This document shows positions 24,310 through 36,450 of a stretch of DNA of 64,000 nucleotides, piece after piece. The stretch comes from Chinchilla lanigera. Lineage: Eukaryota; Chordata; Mammalia; Rodentia; Chinchillidae. The DNA lies in assembly GCF_000276665.1 (NCBI RefSeq), contig NW_004955487.1, positions 9,596,358 to 9,660,357 of the forward strand, read 5' to 3'. The notes under the pieces were generated by a model, which saw only the letters and a list, made by a program, of their open reading frames with translations, was not told the DNA's origin and did not search any database. The translations under genes and the position numbers were made by a program. Each line of letters starts with the position of its first letter. Within the stretch, counting starts at the first letter, position 1.

Positions 24310-25815
24310 AAAACCGTACTCAAAAAATAAGCCCCAGTTAAGACTGTCAGCTAGATGGATGCATTTAGTACAACTGTTGCAACACAACAGATGCATTTAA
24401 TTATGAAATAAGATTACTATATAAATATAAATAAATATTATTGAGATAATGCTAAAAACAAATGAGAATATAAATTATAATTAGGTATTTATAATTTAGC
24501 CAAACCAGCATCTTTGGATGAGATGTAAACCCCTACTTAAACAGATGAACTTGAGACTTACTGCCAAAAGACCAACTGAAGTACAGACAATGCATGAATA
24601 ATGTGCACATCTGACAACAAATGGACATGGTCGTGTCTAATGTGAATCTTCATAATTCAATACATTGTGTGTTGCAAATGAAAAAATAAATCCCCTGAAA
24701 ATTAGCCCTATCATGTCTTTTAGAGCAAAGATGAACATATAAAATCAGGTCTTATTTTGGGGGAAACAGTGGTATACAAGCGCCACTGAGGTTCTCCCTG
24801 TTTGATTTACTCTTGACTTCTCAGTAACTGACCTAGAGAAGAGCCTGCCTCTTGTTAATACTCAGTAAAGATTTGTTGCTTAAGTGGATGGATGGACAGA
24901 TGGATAGACAGATGGATAGACAGATCTGGTGAATACCCAGGGAAGGGTTCCAGGAGATTGAATCACCAGAAAGGAATCTTAAAGGATCTTCTCAAGTAAA
25001 GAAAGAGCATTTTGAAAAGAGGATACAGCTTGCGTGGGATTCTGGGTCAATCACATTCATGTTTCTCTTCCTTAATATGAAGCCAATGTGTAATATGTAT
25101 TTGCAAGTCTGTAGATGAGCCATGAAACTTAAAAAAGAATTTGGGCCAGGAAAAATGAGCCAACGAGGGCGCAGGCTAAAGTGACATGGGAGAAGACTAG
25201 AGGAGACAGGCCATTCTCCATGGCCATAGGCTTGAACTATGACCAGCAGGCAAGTGCTGGAAGAAGAGGCAGTCAGCAGGACTTGACCTCATGGCTCAGG
25301 AAGGTGCCTTTCAGCTCCTGGCCTGGACAAAGCCCAAGCACCCCATAAGCTGCGCCCACTGAACTGTTCAATCACAAGGCAAAGTACAGGGGTTCTCATG
25401 CTGTCAGTCTTCAGTTAAACAACTGCTTTGCTCTGGACCTTAGTCTTACTTTCTGTATAGAAGACTGCAGCAAGTTCTCCCATTAAATGACACATGTGCA
25501 AGCTTGCAGAGCAATGCCTGCCACTTTGGGATCACACAGCAAAAGTGTGTTTGACAGAAACGTACAATTCTGTGTGCATGAACTCTGCATGAAGGTAGGG
25601 ACAGCAATGTAGCCACAATCTGGGGAAAGGTACAGATGTGAAGCAGGGGCTCTACTTTCTCAGGCATAAGGGGAATCCAGTCACAGCAGGTAAAAATTTT
25701 ATTTTCCTAAGAAAAAAATAAAACTGGCCTAGAAGCAGCATGAGCAATGTGGTGTGGGAACATAGAGAATTCCAGAGCCAGGCAAGACTTCATTTAGATC
25801 TTGGTGCCCCATTTT
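24310..25815. other. AT-rich unassigned sequence
   Basis: 24400-24500 is very AT-rich (ataaataaatatt type). A small GGAT/GACA tandem repeat lies at 24884-24926. No gene recognised. Confidence 0.4.
24884..24926. repeat. Tetranucleotide repeat (ggat/agac type)
   Basis: Roughly ten 4-bp units of ggat, ggac, agat and agac. Confidence 0.85.
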
Positions 25816-25820
25816 CAGGG

Positions 25821-26205
25821 TGTTATGGTTTGTGTCTGGATATCCCCCCAAAGCCACATGCAGTCATGGGGCAGGCTTCTAGAGTTATGATTGATTCATG
25901 GCCCAATGTTGGAATTATAGATGTGAGTGCTACACCTCCCCTGGGGCAGGTAGTTTGCATACAATGTAAGGCAGCTAAAGAGGCTTGCTCTTCTAGCTGC
26001 TGCTCCTCCCTTTTGCTCTTGTTGCCTTTGCTTTACTATCTTCAGCTGCTATGAATGGTTGCCCTCTGCCATGTGCCACTCTGCCTTGGAACCAGTCGAG
26101 TATGCACTGAAACCTCCACAAACTTTAAGCTAAATAAACCTTTCCTTCCTTAATTTTGGGCATCAAGTATTTTGTCTCAGCAATGAGAGAAAAGTAACCA
26201 AGACA
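25821..26205 (+). repeat. 5' LTR of the MaLR element
   Basis: 385 bp. An AATAAA-type signal (ctaaataaacctttccttcc) lies about 70 bases before the end. It has a 7-base longer form than the 3' LTR because of two small indels. Confidence 0.9.
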
Positions 26206-27679
26206 GAATTTGGTAGAAGTGGGGTTGTTGCTGTGGTTCAAGAGCTTTTACAAATGGCTTGTGGGAAGTGTTTGGAAAGGTTGGGAGAAGTCACCTGAAA
26301 GAGTAGAGCCTGAATGCCTTTGCCTGTTCTGTATGGGAGATTCTGGTAAGAGCTCAGAAGCCCAGAAGGCTGATAGAAATCCTGCCAGTAAAGACCAGGT
26401 TTGGGAGGTTTCTGCTGCAAAGGACTGCATTGCTTGTTGGACTCCAGACGCTGTATGTTATGGCTTGGCAGAAAGTTTGTTTGCATTTTGCTCGTGTCCA
26501 CAGACTTTGCCGGAGACTGAGATTAAGGGCAGCGGACAGATTAATCTGGCAAAAGAAATTTCCAGGCAGTTGAATGTTGGGGCAATGGCACAGCTATTGT
26601 TGGGGGCTTTTAGCCAGATTTATGTTGAGAATCAAGAGCAAAGAGCCCAGCAGGATGATTTAAAATGTTGTGAGTTTGGCCAAAAGGAAAATTCCATACA
26701 GCTGTGGACTGCAAGATAGAGCTGTGGAGATCTTGATTGCTGAGGAACAAGAGAATAGAACAGATGGCCTGAAGGCATCACAAGAAGCAAGTCTCCACTC
26801 TTTACAGCCTGAAAACTGCAAAGGTGAAAGACCTTGTCTTAACGAGAAAGCTGCAGATCTCCATGTTCCAGAATGGCAGCAGCAGCCACACCAGGTTCCA
26901 GAATGTCAGTGGCATAGAGAATTTGCTCCTCAGAATTGGATTCAGAGTGCCCAGTGATCCAGGCACTTCACCCCTATGGCCAAGAGAGGGTAAAGCTTGG
27001 GTATTGCTCCAGGTGGCAGCACACCTTGGCATCATCCATGTGGCACTGGTTTTAGGCACATGCAGAATGCAAGAGTTCTGAGGTCAAAAAGTCTTCCACC
27101 TCAATTTCAGAAGGCCTGGGAGGCCAGGCAGTGTGCTCCTGAGAGGGCAGTGTGTGAAGCTGTGAGTGTGAAGCAAAAGGTGCACTGGAGACCTCAGAAG
27201 TTTGGAAAAGCCAGGAACGTGGATTGTCTAAGGAAAGCTGAAAGGTGGGAGCAAATTGGGCCTAAGAGAGAAGCTGTGGGAGCTATAACCACCAGAAATG
27301 CCATAGCAGTGGAGTCATGTAAGCCCTTTGGAGCTCACAATGTGCCATAGATTGCTTCAGGCGTTCCACATGGAACATCAGGACATAATTTTAGCCCTAC
27401 TGGATGTTGGACTTGCATTGGTCCCAATGCTTTGTATCCCTGTTTGTACCTTTTGGAATGGTAATGTTTTTCTTGTACCATTGAATGTTGGAAGTGTTTA
27501 ACTTTTCATTTGTATAGGGGATCACGGCTAAGAGTTTGCCTTGTATCTCAGAGGAGACTTGGGACTTGGACTTTTCAGCAATGCCAAAACTGTTAGGACT
27601 TTGGCAACACTTAGAGATGGACTAAAATGCCTTTTGCATAAAGGGATGTGCATGAGTTTTTAGGGGGCCAGGGATGGAA
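26206..27679 (+). pseudogene. MaLR internal region with gag-like remnant
   Basis: The longest frame, 26210-26719, spans 169 codons beginning just inside the element. It continues in other frames to about 27350 (26670-26957, 26824-27081, 26997-27350), as if one ancestral frame had been broken by frameshifts. MaLR elements are known to carry an ERVL-related gag-like remnant; I saw no zinc knuckle or catalytic motif here. No functional protein is likely. Confidence 0.6.
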
Positions 27680-28057
27680 TGTTATGGCTTGTGTCTGGGT
27701 GTTCCCCCAAAGCCACATCCGGTCATCGGGCAGGCTTCTAGAATTATGATTGATTCATGGTCCAGTTGGAATTATGGATGTGAGTGCTACACTTACCCTG
27801 CGGCAGGTAGTTTGCGTACAATGTAAGGCAGGGAAAGAGGCTTGCTCTTCTAGCTGCTGCTCCTCCCTTTTGCTCTTGCTGCCTTTGCTATCTTCAGCTG
27901 CCATGAATGGTTGCTCTCTGCCACATGCCACTCTGCCTTGGAGCCAGCCGAGTATGCACTGAAACCTCCACAAACTGCAAGCTAAATAAACCTTTCTTTC
28001 CTTAATTTTGGGCATCAGGTATTTTGTCTCAGCAGTGAGAGAAAAGTAACCAAGACA
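27680..28057 (+). repeat. 3' LTR of the MaLR element
   Basis: 378 bp, the partner of the 5' LTR with about 7% substitutions counted by eye. It ends at caagaca before the caggg duplication. Confidence 0.9.
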
Positions 28058-28065
28058 CAGGGATA

Positions 28066-28200
28066 TGTCCTAAGTCAGATTTAAACACCCATCTTAGTTT
28101 CAGTGTGTTTATCTTCAGAAAAGGAATAAAAATACCTGCCCTGCAGGACGGTCCATGGGGTGAGAAGTGTATACAAAAGGATTGGCAAAACAGAATTAAT
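28066..28200 (+). mobile_element. MIR-like fragment
   Basis: Text such as cagatttaaacacccatctt, gtttatcttcagaaaaggaa and taaaaatacctgccc follows the MIR core. It continues across the MaLR target site. Confidence 0.45.
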
Positions 28201-29340
28201 GGGTGCTGAAGAATATAACTCATTTATATTAATATAATTGAAAGTTTAGGAAATCTTTGAAAAATTAAGAGTCACATAGAGTCTGGCTGACTTGTAAATC
28301 CCTGGCTAGAAAAGAAATAACTCACATGTATATACCACAAAATGGCAAGCATACTGCAGCTTTTTAGTTTATATGACTGATTGTTTAAACTGTTTCCTTA
28401 ATCTGAGGCTTAGCAGATCAATGTACACAAGCCACTGCCTCAGGAGTGGGGTACTGAGTGTTCAGCCAGGGAGGGAGCAGGAGTGATGGGGTCTGGCACA
28501 CAGGTGTCTAAGGAAGGAAACAAGTGTGTTGCACACCTGCAGTGCTGCATCTGCATGGCTGTGCTGGCCCCCAACTGTGTGGGGGAAGCCCCAGTTTGTA
28601 CCTGTGGGGAAAGGGCTTTTGGCTGCAGTAACAAGACAGAGGCAAATCCATCTTCCTCACCCCAAGACTACTCCTGGGGCTGACATGCAAGCCAGGCCTG
28701 CCTCACCACCCCTCCTGCCAGGCCACTCACTGGAGAGGGCAGAGAGTGAAGTGGGCTTCAAAAGCTTGACCTGGTGCCCCTGGGTCTCCTTGGACAGTGC
28801 TGTCCCCTACTCATGGGGTCTGCCTGACTCTGGACAGCTCAGAGAGTGAGACTGTGCAAGTGTGAGAACCCCGACTTTTCTGCCCCACCCTGAGGCGATG
28901 CACAGGCAATACTGACCTAAGCACATCACAATTCTGCAGGCTCAGGCCACTCAGCTGCTTCTCCTGTGGGTTTCTCTTCCTCTCCTCCTGCTTACTCTTC
29001 ACTACCATTCCCCATAGGTCTACATTACACAGACCAGATGAAACCTGCATCTGATCTTGAATTTATTTCTATGTTTAATGCAGCATACTAAAACAGTCTG
29101 AATTTGTTGAATATGTCTAGAATAAGATTTGACAGGGTTCTTTGTTTCTGAAACAGGAGCATTAGAAATGTCTCCCTAGTGAACATGGTTTAGTCACTTC
29201 CTGCTCTGAACTTCAGAACCCCTTGCTCCAGGGTCACTGTCCCTGAAAGGCAAAGGTCTCTGAGCCTCAATCTCAGCCCATAGGAGCACTGGAGAAGGTA
29301 GTTCAGTGTGAGCCCTGAACCACACATGGACCTGAAAGGA
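28200..29340. other. Unassigned sequence, no gene recognised
   Basis: Short frames at 28483-28683 and 28526-28849 plus lack recognisable features. Confidence 0.4.
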
Positions 29341-29349
29341 CCCCACAAG

Positions 29350-30005
29350 CACATGCAGGCTCACACACACACCAAGCACACTCACATTCAACTTACACAC
29401 ACAAGGCACACCCATACACACACACCAAGCACACTCATATACACACACAATTCATACCCACCCACAGAGCACACCCATATGCACAGACACCAAGCACATT
29501 CAAATACACACACACTCACACACCTACAAGGCACATCTGTACACTCACAAAGACACACTAAGCATATTCACACACAAATCATACACACCCATGGGCACAT
29601 CTGTACACACACCCACACACACCCACACCCACACACCAACTACACCATACACATGTAACTCACACATCCATGGGGCACATCGATACACCTATGTACACCA
29701 AGCACACGAACACATGCCACTCACATACACCCATAGAGCACATCCATACACACATACACCAAGCACATACATACATGTGACTCACACACAAGGCACATCC
29801 ATACACTTACAAACACACACAAGGCACATCTGCATACTCACATTTACACACATTCACACACCCACTAACAAACCATGGGCATTCATGCACACCCACACTG
29901 TACCCCCAGCACATCTGTACAACTCACACATACTCACAAACCACCCACCACACATACATCACACATATAGCATGCACCATACCAGCTCACACAGACATAC
30001 AGACA
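29350..30005. repeat. CA-rich minisatellite with ~62-bp higher-order unit
   Basis: Two anchors recur: an accaagcaca-type motif at about 29371, 29424, 29488, 29557, 29697 and 29758, and an ggcacatc-tacac motif at about 29403, 29466, 29528, 29592, 29671, 29735 and 29790. Most spacings are 61-64 bases. Between the anchors lie CA runs. The open frames here are a by-product of the CA composition. Confidence 0.85.
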
Positions 30006-30009
30006 CAGG

Positions 30010-32200
30010 AGTCCAGGCCACACTAACTGAACGGGGCCAACTTCTCAGAGGTGCCCTGTCTCACTGTGCCCTGATGAGAGCCACATTCATGGCTCCCCAG
30101 TGACACAGATCTCAAAGGCCGCGGACTCTGCTGTCACTTCCCTCTGCGGGAAGCCCCTGCTCTGTCAGTCCCTGGGCTTCCCCGGGTTAACTGCAGGGGA
30201 AATCACCAGATGGGCAGAGCCGGTCCTCAGAGAGAGGTGGAGCAACCAGCTTGTCCAACCTTGTTGCATTCTGGAATAAGGTTAAAGTTTCAACAGGGCA
30301 AAACTCTGAACTACGATACAGTAAAGCATAAACTCAAAAGACAGAGGAGTATGGAAAGAATGTGAGAAACAGAAGGAGGGAGAGAAGGGGTTGGTTGGTC
30401 ATTTGTTCCCACAATCCTTTTGCCTAAATGCTGCATGTTCTAGTGCCTGATCCACACTGCCAGACCAGACTAATGGCCTCCCACTTCTCTGGACAGTCCT
30501 TGTACCGATCCTGCATTCTTGGGGTAGGGGGAGCATATCGCCCTTTGGATCCTCAGCAATGCTTAGCAATGACCTTAATTACAGCTCCACGTGGCATAGC
30601 AACCATGGATCCAGACCCCTACTATCAGGGCTGCAGTTGACTGCCCATGTGGTCCAGCGGCCAAGGAGCCCTGGAGACTGGCAACTCAGTGTGAATGGCA
30701 GCAGAGGCAGACAAGCAAATGCACCAGACATGCACCTGCCAGGGCACTGGAAGACAGGACCTGCAGGGACCCCGGCAGAGCAGGGAACCCTCTCCTGTCT
30801 CTGAAGGAGGTGCTGGGGCTCATGAGGCTGCAAGGGCACAGTGCACCCCTCTCACTCTCATCTCGCTCCTTTGGGGCCCTGGCTTCTACTCCTAGACTCT
30901 GAGAGAAGGAAGAGGTCATTTACTTAGAAATTCAGGTCCTAGGGGACAGGGAAGGGAAGTGACAAGCCCGAGATCACTCAACAAGTCAAGTGCAGACCCA
31001 AGCTAAGAGCCAAGACCTTCTCACGCTCCTCTTGGGGCCTCTCACTTCCTGCAGGCTTGCTCTTCAAGCCCTGGTTCCTTTTCAAAGGGTGAAATGAAGA
31101 ATCAGCCTGAAAAACTCCCCTGTACCTTCCCTCAAGGCCTGTGGTAAAACCTGATTATAAGCCACACTCGATCAAAACTGCAGGTTATTTTTACACAGGA
31201 GGATACTTTGTTTAGTAAATTACTTTGTCCCAATAAAAGTTGGGAAGCCAGGTTTCAACAAAATTTTGTTGATGCTTTGTTTTCAGTATGCTGTCTGTAC
31301 CAAGTATGGTCATTTAATTCATTTCTTGTTTTTTAAATTGATAAAATACAAACCTAGCCATTAATGCTTTCAATCAGCACAAAAGGCATCACATCACCAT
31401 TCTTCTCTCCAAAAGTGTGGACTCTCACCTATGCTTTTCCAGTCCTGGAGACACTGTAGCCACCATGAGGCATTTTGCATTTGAGGTCTATAAACCCTTC
31501 TTTGAAACTCAATGTTCAGATTGCTTCTAAATTCGGAACTGTCTGTACTATAGACAGAAAACAGTGCACAAACCATATATCATGTACATCCCTGAGAGGA
31601 CATGGGGCACTCATCTCTGCCAAAATACTCATCATCCTGTGAAGGATCATCCTGAGAGCTATATATAGTCTCCTGTAAGATTGGGCCAGCTTTTGCTTCC
31701 AAATGAGTGCTGAAAAGATTTCCATTTCAGAGCCTTTTGGATTTTGGCTATAACAAAACGGAATATATATGTGTCATAAAATAGATTGTGACCCTATTCA
31801 TTACTTTTGAAAGTATTCAAGGATCCAGAATTGAAACCTCAATGCTACAGGGAAAAAAATATGTTTAAGAAATAAGAAAAAGAGGGAGAATATAGACAAC
31901 ATTGTATATGCAGTGCTTGGTTTTGGTTATGCTTGCTACAATCCAGTAAATACCACAGCTAAATTGATCTTGGGTATGAAATGAAGGCTCAGTGGTAGGG
32001 ATATGAGTCCAGAGGAACAGACTGTCAAGAACATTGTTCAGGGTGATGGGAATCAGCTGTCAGAGGAAGAAGGAAAAGGTGCATGTCACTTCCTCCAGGA
32101 CAATAAGTAAAGAGGAACCTAAAGCACATGGCCAAATCTTTACACACAAATTCCATTCAAAGTTCAGGAAAAATAGGGGGCTGGTAAATCTCTAATTTAT
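30010..32200. other. Unassigned sequence with a weak MIR
   Basis: A minus-strand MIR-like block lies at about 30905-31010. The rest shows no gene. 31240-31380 and 31740-31990 are AT-rich. Confidence 0.4.
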
Positions 32201-32204
32201 TTCT

Positions 32205-32340
32205 CCCTTGCAATATCCATGAGATACGAACATTAGTACCTTCACTTTACAATTTTGAAAACTTAAGAAGCCTAAGGTAATTTGCCCAAGGAAGAGCCAA
32301 GATTCCACCCCAGGTCTGTCTGCTTCAAAATACATGCTTA
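32205..32340 (-). mobile_element. MIR SINE
   Basis: Complement of the MIR core: accttcactttacaattttg, taatttgcccaaggaagagc and ccaccccaggtctgtctgc. Confidence 0.6.
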
Positions 32341-32349
32341 CTGGCTTCT

Positions 32350-34530
32350 AGACACAAGTGTCCCCTTCTCAGGGTTTCTGAGTTGGAGTGACTGAGTCCT
32401 TGTCTCAGCCATGGAAAAGCCACTGGGTGTGTCTCTGTCTCCCTCTCCTTTATCTTTCCCTCCTTTCCACTCCATCCCCCCATCTATCCATCCACCCACT
32501 AACCTCCCTCAATTCCTGCAGACAGGAGTTATGCCAGAGGTGCTCACCCACATGTGACCCTGACCTTGTGCTGAGACGTAACTCTGGCGCTTTTCCCAGA
32601 TCACAATTTGTCCTAGACAAGGGTCTAAAAAATAAGTTCTATAGCAGCTGGCTCAACTAGGAGTCATCTATACTCAGCATGGCCATGTGCTGCACGCACT
32701 GCAGGCTTGGCTGAGGACTCCTGGGTGGCATCCTCTACACATGGGTTGAGCAAAGGGCATGCTGAAGGGTGCCCACCAATCACAGGAAGCACTTGAGATG
32801 CAAGCTGTATTTTTTTTTTTTTTTTTCAGTTTTAAGGTATGGAGCACCTCTGGTAGGCCCGAACTTACTGTGTCTTTGAGATGTCGTTTTACCAAGACAT
32901 GTGATATTTGTTCCTGGCTGCTCATATACATGTGGCTCTTCTTCATAGTGTGGGTGGCACAGGGAAACCAGGCTGCGCAGGCGCACATCACATTCACGCT
33001 TTACCGTCCCAGCTCAGTCACCTTCCTAACGAGGAGCATTATGCAAGTCTCTTTCTACGTCTGGACTTGTTTCCCCTTCCAAAGAGTGAGCACATCAAAA
33101 GATTGTGAAAAGGGCAATAAAGGGTCATCATGATCCTCCTGAGAAGACCCTGTGCTGCTCCATAGCTGCTGCTGCCTACATTTTACTGAAGGGAATGCAG
33201 GACTCAAATGGGACAGCTTGAGTGGGTGGCATGGAGAAGATCTACATCCTCTCTGACTCCATTTGTGCCCTGACACAGCCTGACTGCTACCTGTCTGCAA
33301 GGCATGCCTGGCATCCAGTCTCCTCTCAGGGTGGCATCTGCTAACCAACGTAGAATGGCAGAACCCAAAGTGTCCTGGCTGGGAATGTTGGTCATTGCTC
33401 CTCATGACCAGAAAATGTCTGTGCATTTTAATTTATTTTAAAACCTGAGAATCACCAAGCTTTCTTGAAGGACATTAACTTAGAAGTAAAGACCACATTG
33501 CAGGTAGTAAGGTGCCGGCGAGGTTGATACCTTTCTTATCCACGTTAATGGAGGTTCTAGGCCACAGGTCTACTCTGCCCCACATGCCTTCCTGACCTTT
33601 TTGCTGTCATCAGCCTTGACTTACCTGCACTTACTGGAACGTTCAATTGGAAAGTGGTTTCCTTTCCAGGAGCAAGAGGAGGGTTTCTTTGTCCTTTGAA
33701 AGGTTTTGTGAAAACGTGCTGGCTTTTGCCATCCCTAGTTCTCTCTGGACATCTTATGCTGACTACAGCTGTCAGATTTCTCATTGCCTATCACTTGGGG
33801 AAAAGAGTTCAGGATGTTGGAATCACCAAGCTGGATAGAGAGAAGCCTTTGTACCTATGGAAGCCAACCTGCTCATTTGATCCGGAGAAGCCCAGGAGCC
33901 CATGCCTCCTTCATGTGGAATACGCAGGGCCTGCTAAGGACTGGGAGATGATCCAGATGTTCCACACTACACCATGTGGAGAAAAATGGCTCTGCTGTAA
34001 TGACAGTTGACACAATGACGTTTCGGTCTTGCAGTGGCACTGCACTCACTCTGTATGGCCATGCAGGTGGCCATGCTCCACATGGACACGTACTTCCTTC
34101 CTCCTTCCCTTGGACTCATGGCCACGCAAGGGTAGGGACAACAGGCCCCAAGTGGATCCCTGCAAGATCACTTCTAGTGCAGCAGCCCATTCTGTCCATG
34201 TTTGTTATATGGATGAATGAGCCCATTTTCATGCTTGATCCAACCTAAAACTGCAGTTAAATTCTTTGCAGCACTCTTCCCCCAGTTTCATTTAAAAGAT
34301 CTAATTATCTGTGCCATACGGAATTTTTATTAGAAAGTGAAATCATTAAATAAGCAGATATGAGACTCAGGTCCGGAGCTACCTGCAAAAAGGAAAGCAT
34401 CTGTCTGCAGTGCTGGGAAATATGGTGCCTATATTCAGCACTTGGGTTGGTTGGGGCAAAGGTTCTTAAGTCAGGCCAACGAGGTTTCTAAATTACCTGA
34501 CAGAGGCTGGGAATGGACCCAATAATGGTT
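32350..34530. other. Unassigned sequence, no gene recognised
   Basis: A T run (about 19) lies at 32808-32826. Frames at 32759-33133 plus, 33055-33426 minus and 33654-34010 plus have no identifiable domain. Confidence 0.4.
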
Positions 34531-34687
34531 TCCAATACAGTGAAACCTTGGATTACAAGTTACTTGCTCTGCGAGTGTTCTGCAAGACAAACATTTCTAC
34601 TACATTTTCACTTGGTAAGCAAGCTATGTCTTGCAATATGAATAGTATGTGACACCAAACGTGATATGATCACAACTGAACCAACAG

Positions 34688-34792
34688 CTTTTTCCTCTTC
34701 CTTACTCTCTTTCTCTGTCTCTTTCTGTCTCTATCTCTTTCTTTGCCTCTCTTTCTCTGCCTTCCTCTCTTTTTCTCTCTCTCTCCCTTTAG
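34688..34792. repeat. CT-rich low-complexity tract
   Basis: Continuous tctc/tttc pyrimidine run on the plus strand inside the Tigger element. Confidence 0.9.
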
Positions 34793-34930
34793 AATTGTAG
34801 GTGATCATCTCCCAACAGCAAGAGACTGAGAGGAGATCTCCTCTCCAGAGGTGGAAGAGAAAAGGCAGAGAAATCCTTCACTTCAAATGAGATTAGGGAG
34901 ATGTATAAAACGTAGGAAACTGCACAAAAT

Positions 34931-35119
34931 TTGGTAGAAAATCACTGCTCAAATACGGGTGGAGCAGTGCAAGTGATGAATCTGTTTAACAATAATGCAA
35001 TGTCACATTTACATGAAATCCTTAACAAGAGGCAAAAGCAACTGTCACTGGATTGGTTCCTTGCTAAAGTTGCAGGAACAGAAAAAGATTCCATAGAGCC
35101 AACAGCAGTACTTCTGTGA
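34931..35119 (+). pseudogene. Tigger transposase C-terminal remnant
   Basis: A 62-codon frame whose first 45 residues, around VMNLFNNNAMSHLHEILNKR then QKQLSLDWFLAK, match the conserved tail found near the C-terminus of Tigger-family transposases. The DDE catalytic core and DNA-binding domain are absent. It lies between the two terminal inverted repeats, in the same orientation as the element. Inert remnant. Confidence 0.7.
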
Positions 35120-35889
35120 TAGTGAAAGTCTCCTGCATAATCACCCTCCTCTCTCATTTCCCCTGAGCCAGCCACAAAGGTTTTCAAAGGCAAGGACAGG
35201 TTAATTCGTTCATTTTTTCTTAACATTTTGCAAGTTATTTATTGCTTTGCATTATATCACAATATTGTAATCATTTTATATGAACATTTTGAGTTGTAGA
35301 ATGAATCATCCCAGTTTCCAAGTTCTTCAGATTACAAGCCTGTTTCCGGAACGAGTTATGCTCACAAACCAAGGCTGACTGTACTTCCATCTTCCCAGAC
35401 ACGAGCTGTCTTGAGAGACTCACTCCATACCACCCTTGCATTTGAGGAGCTACCCAGCCACGTGTGGTCATCTCACTACCTCTCCCATCGCCATGTCCCA
35501 GGGAAGCACCTGACACGGCTTTCCACAAGATCAAATACGAAATCTTAGCCTGTCCAAAGGCTCAGGTCACCTTAGTGATAAACTCACCACCCACTCTTAT
35601 GCTCAGGAAACTACTCCTATCATCACCAAATATTTTCTCTTAACTCCCACTTGTCAAACGCTTCTACTCATCACTGACAAAAACAAATCCTCAGCCAGAT
35701 GCAGAGAACCTCGTTAATGCTGTGCTGAGAGCAAAGCCCTAATAAAGTTTCTAAATATTTACTGTGAGTCTGAATTACAGCACTGACCAATTCCGCCCCT
35801 ATTAAACTCTGCTCGCATTTAGGTCACTGCCTGCCAGCCAAGGAAATGACAAGATCTGTCTACCATGGCACAAAGAGCAAGCGGGATCC

Positions 35890-36040
35890 ACTTTTAGATT
35901 CTGGCCTTGTCACTCAGGAGCTACCAAACACTATGCAAGTGACATCACCTTGTTCCAGCTTCCTAAAGCATAAAATGAAGACAATAATACCAATCTCACA
36001 GAGCTCCAGTGATAAGTAGGATGTTTGCTGCAATTTCAAC
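35890..36040 (+). mobile_element. MIR SINE
   Basis: gattctggccttgtcactca, tcaccttgttccagcttcct and taaaatgaagacaataatac follow MIR in order. Confidence 0.65.
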
Positions 36041-36309
36041 TATATTCTTCTTTGAGCAAACAAGTGTTGGAGATTCACACATTGTCATGGTGGCTCAGAA
36101 AACAGCTTATCTGGTGAGAGATAACTTGAAGGTTAACTAGCAGTAATCTTTAGCAATAACTAGGAACCTGAGCAACTTTTAACCTCGCTAGGTAATGAAT
36201 AGATCTCTGAAGGCCAGAATTCATCTCAAGAGCTCTCTACCACAGTCCTAAGAGGACCCAGAGGCCTAGTAACTTTGAAGTCTTTCCTAATCAATATAAC
36301 TAAACAATA

Positions 36310-36450
36310 GCAAGTCTACTGTGGGGTGGGCACCATGCCATACCCTCTACATGTATATGCTGATTTGATTCTCAGCAGACAAGATTTACAGATATACAAC
36401 TGAGCCTCAGAGAGGTCAGCTATGCCATCAGGATGCAGCAGTGATGAAGT
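36310..36450 (-). mobile_element. MIR SINE
   Basis: Complement of the MIR core: tgatttgattctcagcagac, aactgagcctcagagaggtc and gatgaagtctgaactcatt. Confidence 0.6.

Larger units (their letters stand above)
25821..28057 (+). mobile_element. Complete non-autonomous MaLR LTR retrotransposon
   Basis: Two similar LTRs (25821-26205 and 27680-28057) begin tgttatgg and end accaagaca. They enclose 1474 bases, and the perfect 5-mer caggg repeats on both outer sides (25816-25820 and 28058-28062). The junction after the left LTR (gaatttggtagaagtggggt) is the typical MaLR start, and a purine-rich run precedes the right LTR. There is no protease, reverse transcriptase or integrase; the internal region is too short to hold pol. 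By eye the LTRs differ at about 28 positions plus a 2-base and a 5-base indel, so the insertion is neither recent nor ancient. Confidence 0.9.
34538..35381 (+). mobile_element. Tigger/pogo DNA transposon, internally deleted
   Basis: The left end cagtgaaaccttggattaca and the complement of the right end (cagtcagccttggtttgtga) form imperfect terminal inverted repeats. A TA dinucleotide flanks each side (34536-34537 and 35382-35383), as expected for Tc1/mariner-type insertion. The 844-bp length is well short of an autonomous copy of about 2.5 kb. Internal sequence includes a CT-rich patch and a transposase C-terminus remnant. Confidence 0.85.

Noticed and set aside
29308..30103. Long His/Thr-rich plus-strand frames
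   Set aside because: They are produced by the CA-rich minisatellite, which lacks stops in that frame; not coding.
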